64,000 nucleotides of DNA from Wuchereria bancrofti (taxonomy: Eukaryota; Nematoda; Chromadorea; Rhabditida; Onchocercidae). The translations under genes and the position numbers were made by a program. The DNA is taken from assembly GCA_005281725.1 (NCBI GenBank), contig SSBO01000003.1, positions 9,538,797 through 9,602,796 of the forward strand, given 5' to 3'. The notes under the pieces were generated by a model, which saw only the letters and a list, made by a program, of their open reading frames with translations, was not told where the DNA came from and made no database searches. Positions 55,001-64,000 of the stretch are shown here, in pieces. Within the stretch, counting starts at the first letter, position 1; every line of letters begins with the position of its first letter.

Positions 55001-56573
55001 TAAAATGCAAACATTCAAATTTTGAAACAAAAGCTGCAAGCTGTAGGAAATGAGTGAAACTGAATTTATCGAACTCTCCATCCGGTATTCAGTAAGCGGA
55101 AATAAGGATTGAAATTTATTACTCATTTTTGAAAATAATGTTTCAGAATTAGGATCTTGAATACAGTTAAGGATTACTCATGAGTACTTCATAACTCAAT
55201 TTAAATCTTGCATTCATTATATTCGTTTTTTGTTTTTTGGAAAAATTGCTAGGTACCGCGAACAGAATTGTGGAATGTTTGCAAAATTATTTATTCAAAA
55301 ATGGTTTAATATTTCTTAAGTTTCAATTCCCTAATTTTTTATTCTTGAACTTAACATTTCAAAACTGATTATTGGGAGTTTTAAAATACTCCAACCAATC
55401 TCTTTCAAATATTACAGAAAGATCGATGCTCCTGACATTTAACTTGAACAAACCAAAGGTCAAAGCAAATCAGAAAGCTGAAATTTTAACAGCAATGGAT
55501 AGGCTAGCCATGTACTATGTAAACTTTTCAAGCGCTTCATTAATTAATTATATGCACCATTCCCATTTATTATGAACAAGTGAATCTGAATCAGATTGCA
55601 CATACTTTTTATTTGCTTTTTATTGCCCCAATTTACCAAATGATAATCTATTGATTTGCTACTGGGACTCAATCACAAATTCCAATTAAGATACTGATAT
55701 AATATGAACTAGTGATTTCATTTGGAACTTTGGGAAGTTTTTAAACTTTTAGAAAAAAATAAAAAGTTTCTGCAATGCTTAATGACATTTTTAACCCCAC
55801 TTCTAACCTCTCTCACTAATTGTCTGCTCAATTTCAAAACAACAATGCAAATGTACTTCTCCGCCATTGCGTAAAAAGATAAAGCCACCCCCAAGTCCCT
55901 ATTTATATCACTTTTCCTGCTAAGATCAATCAAAATCTTTTAGATAACGTCCAAGATGCACGATATTTTAAAATGATAAATTTTGATAACCTATGTACTC
56001 CAGTTCAGTTTATTATACTGATATTCTTTCTGAAATCTGAAACCAATCAAGTGTCATCTCACAGATCATTTGTTGGTTGTGTAAACGAAGCGTCTCTTTT
56101 GATTTATTTCATAATTAATTACAAGAAAATTTTAGAAAAATTAAATAACATTACATGAAGCAAATATAAATGAAAAAGAAAACAATAAAAGCAAAACGTT
56201 ACAATCTTTCAGTGTCACTCATATGAAATTGTTACGCTTATTTTACCAGGCGAAAATTTAACAAAAGAAAGACGTAAATGAATCGTACACATAGCAACCA
56301 TCAGGCTTTTCCACCCACGTAAATGAATTCTACGAACAAAAGTCCGTGTTTATAATTTTGCAATGAATTAAACCCGGCCATGATATTGCTAATTTTGCCG
56401 AACAATTATACATTATTAATGTACTTAATTAATGATATAGACTTAGGATAAAAACTACGTAGTCAGTAAGAATGACAGAATTTTTTTGTAGAACAACAAA
56501 CATTTCAAAGCAAATTTTGAGTTCTTACTTACTGAACTATACTTGCAAGCGGAAATACTTCTGAAGGAAGCAT
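52003..56573 (-). CDS. Acidic protein with C2H2 plus CCHC-like zinc fingers, unrecognised family
   Basis: Exons: 56533-56573, 53549-53651, 53112-53416, 52809-52987, 52525-52602, 52227-52424, and a last exon starting at 52099 (stop almost at once, 303 residues) or 52094 (stop at 52003, 331 residues). All earlier phases agree. In-frame TAG precedes the ATG in its exon. Residues about 65-150 are strongly acidic (EEEAESAPLPENDDEAENW). Residues 211-232 form a finger of pattern C-x2-C-x12-H-x4-H (CGICNRQFGTLKGWRIHAS). Residues 238-268 form C-x2-C-x21-H-x4-C (FCARCGHNLLLPPGFTAEQR onward). A basic KRRRL follows. The first finger resembles N-terminal fingers of R2-like retrotransposon proteins, but no reverse transcriptase is present. 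Exons are far richer in G+C than the rest of the window. Nucleic-acid binding is likely; the role is unknown. Confidence 0.7.
53652..56532. other. Long first intron of the zinc-finger gene
   Basis: A 2.9-kb interval between a GTAAGTAAG donor (56532 end) and a TTTTCAG acceptor (53652 end), both on the minus strand. No other exon was recognised on either strand, although the base composition is less AT-biased than in the left half of the window. Confidence 0.5.
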
Positions 56574-57059
56574 GGTTCAAAATATTCTGTGGTTCGACTA
56601 TTTCGTAGAAGGTACGACAATTCAACTGAAAAAAGAGAAATATCAAATATGTGTGAGAAACTATAGGAATATTGGATTAAAAGAACTCATTCAAAGCAGG
56701 CTTCAATTAATTTAAAGTTTTAAAACTGAAATTTAAAAGGAATGGAAATGGGAGAATGTGAGAGCAGTCAGATACATTTTGACCTGAAATACATTTAAAG
56801 TATTATTAAGCTGAACACGCAATATAAATTTAAGAGAAATAACGAAACCAATAAATAATCCAAGAATTCAATAAGCAATCCAACAATTCAACTCATTCCA
56901 CTCAATTAATTAATTAATTAGTCCTTAAAGAATTTTCGATTAATTAATTCCTACAAAATATCACAAAAGAAGAAAAAACTGAGTAAACGATTCAGCAAGG
57001 AAAGCGAAAGAATCTATCAAAACACCTAATCCTCATTCTAAATAATTAGATTAACAAAT

Positions 57060-57900
57060 GAATAAATGCACAACCCCTACCCTCTAAAAGAACAAATGCG
57101 CCCTACCCGTTTGCTTGCTAAAAGCAAAATGAATAAATGTTATAACATAGTTAAAAGATATAGAATTGAATGAAGGGCAATACTTGACCTACTGTAAGGG
57201 AGGAAAATAATACCCAATTTGCGCCTCAAATGATAATGATAATATTAAGATATGCACGTGCTCCAAATACTCTTTGAGACTATCAGAAACGTTTTGGTGC
57301 AGTAGTCGTACGTGCAGTTTTGCTGAGATAAAAAGATAAGTGCGCCCTATCATTTTGTTTGTTGGAAGAAGGGCGGTACTTGACATACTATGAGGGAAAG
57401 TGATTGCCCGACTTGTAAGGGAGGGAACTAATCTCGGAGTACTCTTCAAGACTATTAGGAATGCCTCAATGCGACTGAACGTGCAGTTTTGATGAGACGT
57501 AGGGATATACCCGTTTGCTCACTGAAAGGAAAATGTGTATTTATTGTTAACACAACCAAAAGATGGGCAATTGAAGGAAGGGCCGTACTTGGCATACTGT
57601 AAGGGGAAGTGATTGCCCGATTGTAAGGGATGGAGAGAGAGAGAGAGAGAGATCTCGGAGTACTTTTAATCATTTTATTATTCATCAAGACAACTGCACC
57701 AAGAACTAATCTCACATTCTCCACGTACTCGGACTACCCTTTGAGTCTCCTTAAGAATGCTTTAATGCGAATGGTACGTGCAGTTTTTGGTGAGATGGAA
57801 GGATAACTGCGCCCTATGCTTACTTTCTAGAATTAGAGAGAAGACTACATCATATATTATGAGGGTAAGTAATTACCCGAACTGTGATGGATAGACAATC
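57060..57900. repeat. Diverged tandem repeat, about four units of 200-300 bp
   Basis: Landmarks recur in the same order. These are 'gcgccctat' or 'cccgtttgc' (near 57098, 57341, 57510, 57810), 'gaagggc.gtacttg.catact' (57172, 57369, 57575), 'agtgattgcccga' (57400, 57608) and 'cgtgcagtttt' (57310, 57479, 57777). A (GA)n run at 57632-57652 sits in the third unit. The family is not recognised. Confidence 0.75.
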
Positions 57901-58493
57901 AGTCTTCTTGCTGTTCTGTCAATCGCTGTTATTTATTCATTCTAATAAAAAACAAAATTACTAATATTGTCTTACGTTCCAGTCATTCAGTGCTATTCGA
58001 TACACGGCGCATTACCACGTGGCAGACGTCTACCACTATATACTTATATGTAGAATTCTAATTTCCTACAGGCTATCCCTCGGGAATTTTAAGTGCCTGT
58101 TGTTTTCTATCGTCATGAAAGATTGTAATATTTTCCGTGGTTATTACATGCTATTACACAATTGTATAGATTTAAGACTTCAGTTAAAAAAGGTACTTTA
58201 CTCATATCTTTTTTTGCATCCTTTTGTTATTTATGAAAATTAATGGTTTACTCATTTCAAGCAGTCCAAATTAATTCATTCTTTTTTCCAAATTTGAATA
58301 GATAATATATTTCCCGTATTCTCACATTTGAAGGTTTTTTTCTAATTTAAATACTCAATTTCAGATTTGAGTTCCAGTGTTATTCTGTTACTAATAAAGA
58401 CGGATGTGACGCTATTAAAAGTTGGTTTTTCTGGATATTTAAAATTTTTATTAATGCATACTATGTATTTCATAAAATATTCTTTTATCTTGT

Positions 58494-58595
58494 GATGAGG
58501 TTAACTGATAGAAGATTGAATTATAATCAATGCACCACTTAATCGATGAGGTTAACTGATAAAAGATTGAATTATAATCAATGCACCACTTAATC
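58494..58595. repeat. Tandem 51-bp duplication
   Basis: Two adjacent copies start gatgaggttaactgata at 58494 and 58545 and differ at one or two positions. Confidence 0.85.
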
Positions 58596-61080
58596 GAACA
58601 GGGAAACATATGACAATAGTTCATCGTATAAAAAGTACACAAGTACATGTCATGGTGCTTTCGTAATTTTTGGTCACAAAAAAGAAAATCATTTGATTAA
58701 TTTCATGCATTTTAACAGTGCAAGTAATATCGTTGTTTTTCAGTTTAAAACAAAGCTTTTGTATCTCATGTAGTTTTGGTTATCATTCAATTGATTTTTA
58801 TCAGAAAGAAATGGCAATCGATATTCATCCGTATCCCTTTTCTTGGAGTTTTCTGGAAAACTTTCTCACAATAGGTTGGATTATTTGCTCTTTGTTTTTT
58901 TTTTTTTTTATTTGCTCTTTGCACTTTGAAGCAAAATTTTTTGGGATTTTTTTCTGAAAGCTTTTTTCAAAAAAACATTAAAATAGTAATTTCAAGTTGG
59001 AGGATAATCGATATTTGTAACAAGCAGTTACTTCGGCAAAATAAAGTTTTGAGAGAAATATGTAATAGTAAAGTTTCACTATCTGAATCAATTGTTCTTA
59101 TACGAAACACTTAAATGACTCATTGTCTAACTTTTCTCGGTTAACATTTTACGAAACATTCAGTCTTGTGATGTCCTTTACATACCTTTTTAGGAATAGT
59201 AGAATTTTTTTGGCTGTTATACCGCTTTGATTTGCGATTTAAATTATTTCGGCGTGATGTTTGACCGTATCACTTCAACCTTGATGAATTCAGCACTGAT
59301 GGTGTTCAACAAGGAGGTTAATTCAATTGCTTCACTCTTTGATTTTTAAAGTGTTAGACTTGTTGTAATAATCACGTATTCTCCACTTTATTCATTTATA
59401 ACTAGGATGTATTGTATTTTAAATTAGTTTATATTGCTTACTTTTCGACTCCTTCACTTCATTTTCGTATTTTAAAGTTCATTCCTAAATTTCACATTCT
59501 TGATTGCATCTCACTTATGTATTACTTTCTTTTATACACTCGTTATTTCTTGCACAATGTAACGTTGTTTCCCATTATATTGTTTCTTTTTTTTATGTAA
59601 AATATGCTGTCGGTAAGATCCCTTATGATCTCTAGCATGCAGCAAATTTATGAATTGATGAACTTGATTGCAACTAGCAAAGTCATATGGCGGAAATACT
59701 TCTGTTTTTTCTAGACACTGCTAACTTGCGTGCTTGGTAATCTCGTATTCCTTTTTTCTTTTTTACTTAAGACTTGCAGATAATTCTATGATGAAGGTAT
59801 TGGCAGTCAGATACGGAGAGAAATATCACACAAAGTTAACAGGTTTGTTGGAAGGTAAGAACTGTTTCAAATCAGGCTTCAAAAAATTATACTATAACCT
59901 CAAAATTGTCTCGGGTTGGGTAGCTATAGCTGAATGGATGGATCAACAAGAAAATGAAGTAACAACAGCGAAGTATTGATATGGATATTTGCTTATTGTC
60001 CGAACAATGATAATTTCATGGACAATCTTAGACGTTGGAAATGTCATCTCTTGAAAATGTTAGTTTTTGTAACACATTGAAAATGATGATGAAATGATTT
60101 TATTAGTTCATTCATTCCTTTATTTTTCCATTTATTCCTTTTCCCTCATACTTGGCTTCTACCACTACCAAGTTCACTGCTCAAGTAGCTAACGGCTGAT
60201 ATGGGATGTTCCTTTCTGATACTTTATTTTTTTTTTTGTTATATTTCTAATACTTTGATGATAATGATGACCAGGGGGTAAAAAACGTTTTGTATAAAAC
60301 AGTAATATATTTCTATGCGGCTGTAAGCTAACAACCTGAATATAATGAAAATGTTTTAACTAGTATAATTTCTAGATTTACATATGTTTATTACGGGATG
60401 ACTTTTGTAGTTTGGAAGAAATAATACAATGAATCATTACATGCAATCTCATTTGTGTCGTTCTTGTAAGTTTTTGTAAGTTATTTTCTTTTTTTCAAGA
60501 CTTCTAAAGCTGAAAAGTTCATAGATAATGAATTTTAAATAAGGGGTTATAAAATATTTTCTGCAAAATATAGGAAATTTCAGATGAAAACTGGATAACG
60601 AGGCAGTCTACCATTTACTGAGAAGCTGGGCATGCAGTAACAACAAGAAGACTTTCTTGATATCAGTGATGATTAAATAACAGCAGACAATTGATACAAC
60701 CATTTTTCTTTTAATTTTAATTAGAAGTAGAAACGTAGTCTGCTGACCAGCGGTTGGTGATGTTATGAAAAAACTATTAGTTCTACAATCAGTCATCTAT
60801 CACTATGATTCTATTTTCGGTTAAAATTTCTTCTTTTTTGGTTTTCCATAGTTTCTAATTCGTTAGGAGATACCTCATTTATTGTATGAACTTAAATTCA
60901 AAGCTAATTAATAGCCTAAATAATCAACAGATGGATGTCAACTAGCAGATCTTCAAAAAATGAAAGCACAAGTATACATGTGTGTTTCTCGTCAGATATT
61001 GCTAATGGAAATTTTTTTGATTCATTAAGTTGTTTTGCTTTTTTTTTTCAATCAATAAAGATAGTGTTCGTGTCTACACA

Positions 61081-61164
61081 TAGAACCTGCAACCGCCAAT
61101 ACACTAGCTAATGTCGCCTATTGCGATGTTGGATGAGCTTCATATTGATCGGTTGCGGGTTCTA
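61081..61164. ncRNA. Inverted repeat, weak small-RNA hairpin candidate
   Basis: The arm tagaacctgcaaccg (61081-61095) pairs with cggttgcgggttcta (61150-61164) over 15 bp with one G-U type mismatch, enclosing 54 bases. The large loop makes a canonical pre-miRNA less likely; a small MITE remnant is an alternative. Confidence 0.25.
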
Positions 61165-61353
61165 CTGCACATCATAAAAATGGATTCCGACAGTCATGTG
61201 GGGTATGTTTATTTCTGTCTCGTGCGTCGTCTTGTGATAAAAGCGTAATTAATTCCCAAATACTCTGTAAAGAGTGACTTTTTACGCTTAAGTTTTGACG
61301 TACGGATTGTGTTTCTGGTAAGGATATTAACTAGTCACGAATGTCTGCTATAT

Positions 61354-61458
61354 GTCTCACCTGTTAAACGATGCTAGGTGTAATTTGAGTTTTTTTTTGG
61401 TTTTCCTAATTTGGATTTCTCTAATTTACACCTCACATCTATTTAACAGGTAAGAGAC
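61354..61458 (+). ncRNA. Pre-miRNA-like hairpin candidate
   Basis: The left arm 61354-61389 pairs with the right arm 61421-61458. There are 5, 10, 4 and 8 bp helices (gtctc, acctgttaaa, gatg, aggtgtaa and their complements) separated by one- or two-base bulges. The loop is about 30 bases and U-rich. Size, bulge pattern and non-coding location fit a miRNA precursor. No seed matching a miRNA known to me was recognised. The strand is not determined; either strand would fold. Confidence 0.4.
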
Positions 61459-63379
61459 GCGCGCCGGGCATTCTTGACCAGTGAATATCGTTGCCAGATA
61501 CGGTATCTTGCGAACATTTGGCTTTCTCTGAGATGTTTGTGATTCTGATTTCGGTAGTAGATGAGTTACTTTTCATTTTGATTGAGCTCAAAATTCACTA
61601 TTATGCAACTCGTTTGACAAAGGCTGGTAAAATCATGTCAGATTGCGTTGGGCCATCAACTGGGATTTGGGATTTCTGCATCGGGATTTGGTCCTGCAAG
61701 ACCGTAGGCTTTATTAAAACTACAAATAAATATGCCATAATAAAGTGAGACCTGGAACTGGTAATGTTAGATAATCAAGTGAAAACGTTGGTCTGGAGTA
61801 AAGTGTATGAGACGTATATGAGGGAAGTTTATCACAGAAGGATGACTATGTTGATGAAAACCACGACGATTTCTGGTGAAAACATGAGTGCTGATTAATT
61901 TATTGTCATGTTGGCATAATGGAGGGAGATCATGTCCGAATTAATATCGAGCAAAATGTCAAACAAGTTCAAAACAGTTTTGCAGTGTAATGAAGTCTTA
62001 TTTTTTTTGCTTCTTCAATATTTTTGTTAATAAAACTTTGGCTGGTAATGTCAGCTGGGTAATTGCAAGCGTTTTCGATGCATAGGCTTACTTTTATAAA
62101 GCTGGAAATGACCAAGTTATGGTTTTATTACTTTATTAGCATTTGTCACAATTACCAGAACTTTGTTGCCAGGAGCAGGGAGATTATGCTGATGATATTA
62201 CGTTAGGCAAATAACAAATAAGTCCATGTTTTCAATGAGTCTTTTGTCACTTTACTATTTTAAGGTGTTTTAGGCATTTTAGAAATTATTGAGAATAGAT
62301 TGGAAGTGATTATCACATGTTCATTATCTTGTCAATTTATCAGCGTTTCAAAGGGATATTTTTGCTAATTTATCATAGCTGTCAAGGTTTTGCTGCCGTG
62401 GTCATGTCCGATGAGGGCGTAATGTTGGGCAGAATGTCGGGTTCAAGATAGTTTTGTTCCGTCACTGATTTATGCCTGGTTTTGTATTTGGACTGGAATC
62501 AGTGAGAAGAGTAGGAACCGAATTTGAGCTGGATTGGAACTCGGTTTTAAATGGGTTAGAGATGGATTGAAAGACTGGGATCAATTAGGACGCAACTGAA
62601 GCGGGATTAGAGTTATGTTTTGATTGTTGGAACTTTGATTAGAATCAGACTGGAACTGAAATTGGGGTGAAACGAGATCGAAACTGGATCGGGTCTGGAC
62701 CTGAACTGGACCATTACTAGTTAGTGAACTGGACTGTAGTTGGTTTGTGATGTAACTTGTGACTGGACGCTATCGAGTTGCAAGTGGTTGTTACTGTTTC
62801 TAACGTTCTAGAAACATGGACTCTTTAATGTATAATTTTGCAATTATGTATTCCGTACCATCCTAGAATTCTGAATGATCGATCCATAAAATTCCATGCT
62901 TATTCTTTAATATAGAATTCTAGATTGTCTCTAGAATTCTGAACTATCTTTAGAAGAAATCTGGACTTTCTGTTTTCAACATGGGATCCTGTTAAGTATT
63001 TCATTCCTTGAAGCTTTGCCAGTTCGTCAAATTATTCATTGAAACTTCATTCCTTTTTTTGCTTTGGAGAATGAGTAAAAAAGTTTAGAAATTACAATTG
63101 CAAATTCCAAAACATATCGACAATATTGAAATAATCTTCAAATATATCTGTTTCTAATTGGAAAAAAAATAAGATAAAAATAGTGGTGTCAATGCAAATG
63201 CAAAAATTAAAATAGTAGAAAAATACTGTATCAAATACAAGTAACATTTATATATCAAATATGTCGCAACTATTTTTATACAATAATTCATTAAGGAAGG
63301 AAGAAAAACACTGTGCCACGATAGTATAGATGATAAGGTGGCACTATTATTAATAATGAATTTGAATAAATTAGGCCAT

Positions 63380-64000
63380 CTACCATTTTAATGCTCGTAT
63401 AATATTATTGGTTGGATAGTGCCTAATGAGCCATTTCCGAGTCTGAAAGTATTCATAATTTTCAAATCTTTGATAATACAACAATTTTGTTCTATCTATA
63501 AAAAAATAAATGTAGTAATACAATATTGGATAAATTCTGAATATAATTTTACGTTTTTTCATTCTTTTTCCTCACCTAGCTTTATTATGACATTGCTTTC
63601 TTTTTTTTATTAAAATGCAAAAATTTTTTCCCGGAACTGGTAGTTTTCCTTAAATAAAATCATATAAACAGCGATAATGTTATCTATTTCATATTTGTGA
63701 TAACAATGGCATATATTTGTTGAGTATTTATTTATCAAAAAAATATTTCTTTTTCTATTTGTATATTTATCATCAATTTCACGTGAAATAGATTTTTGTG
63801 CATGAAAGAAAAGGAGAAAGATTAAATAGTGCAAAATTGTTTGAGAAAAAAATTATATTAAATGATTTAAGGAAAAAAATCTTTTTTTTTTTGAAAATAA
63901 TGAAAGAAACAAAACGGAAAAATAACCTCATTGAAAATAATAAGAATAATACCAACAGGTAAACAAAATAGCCAAACAAATGCTGGTGGATGGGTAACAC
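63380..64000 (-). CDS. P-type ATPase, Na,K-ATPase-type alpha subunit, C-terminal end (partial)
   Basis: Two exons are visible: 63927-64000 (5' part outside the window) and 63380-63442 with the stop. The GTTATT donor and TTTCAG acceptor join in phase 0 across a 484-bp intron. The upstream exon encodes a membrane helix, PPAFVWLFCLPVGIILIIFN, followed by NE. The last exon reads TRKWLIRHYPTNNIIRALKW. The pattern W-x2-CxP...(D/N)E-xRK-xLIR-x2-P matches the end of the last transmembrane helix and C-terminus of type IIC ATPases (family form WWFCAFPYSLLIFLYDE-xRK). The usual terminal Glu-Thr-Tyr-Tyr is absent, suggesting a divergent catp-like paralogue rather than the main sodium pump. The short length limits certainty. 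Confidence 0.65.

Larger units (their letters stand above)
56574..63379. other. Gene-poor region with repeats and hairpins
   Basis: Almost 7 kb without a confident gene. It contains the 5' UTR part of the zinc-finger gene's first exon (to 56625), a diverged tandem repeat (57060-57900), a 2 x 51-bp repeat (58494-58595), one weak exon candidate (59780-59854), two hairpins (61081-61164, 61354-61458) and a ctgga-rich stretch (62500-62770). Confidence 0.5.

Noticed and set aside
63610..63834. Minus-strand 74-codon frame within the ATPase region
   Set aside because: It lies in the intron between two ATPase exons that join in phase 0 and restore family motifs; the frame itself lacks an acceptor.

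Overview
The window looks like a spirurid or filarial-type nematode genome. It is extremely AT-rich. Genes are built from many short exons with T-rich TTTTAG/TTTCAG acceptors, and several genes have an unpaired acceptor of that kind a few bases upstream of the ATG, as expected for spliced-leader trans-splicing. The protein content is plainly metazoan (SEC62, PGGT1B, mL37, IFT140). No virus, bacterial gene, tRNA or rRNA was recognised. All gene models below were spliced by eye. For each one every junction was checked for a splice signal and for frame continuity.

Left part (1-24 kb). A short secreted peptide precursor (1849-3095, +) is followed by SEC62 (5395-8494, +). Facing them on the minus strand are a small 78-residue protein (9793-11958) and a divergent ACOT8-type acyl-CoA thioesterase (12331-21270). 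These two are about 370 bp apart in the same direction, an operon-like spacing. The thioesterase has two homologous candidate first exons. Two single-N positions (14832, 19742) are each flanked by an identical 158-bp sequence and are probably unresolved contig overlaps.

Middle part (24-36.6 kb). On the minus strand lie the geranylgeranyltransferase I beta subunit (24454-31001) and mitochondrial ribosomal protein mL37 (31907-35161). A complete 624-residue beta-propeller-like protein (27408-30144), possibly TAF1C/Rrn6-like, sits inside the second intron of the transferase on the same strand.

Right-centre (36.6-50.8 kb). The plus strand carries a complete 34-exon IFT140 (CHE-11) gene encoding 1464 residues. 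A perfect 14-bp RFX/DAF-19 X-box lies 616 bp before its ATG, so its regulation by the ciliary transcription factor can be predicted from sequence. Its introns hold several tandem repeats.

Right part (50.8-64 kb). After an 11-N gap the base composition becomes less AT-rich. A minus-strand gene (about 52.0-56.6 kb) with GC-rich exons encodes an acidic protein with a C2H2 finger followed directly by a CCHC-like finger. It is not a family I can name. Beyond it are a diverged 0.8-kb tandem repeat, two hairpins (one strongly pre-miRNA-like) and, at the right edge, the last two exons of a P-type ATPase of the Na,K-ATPase type that continues outside the window.
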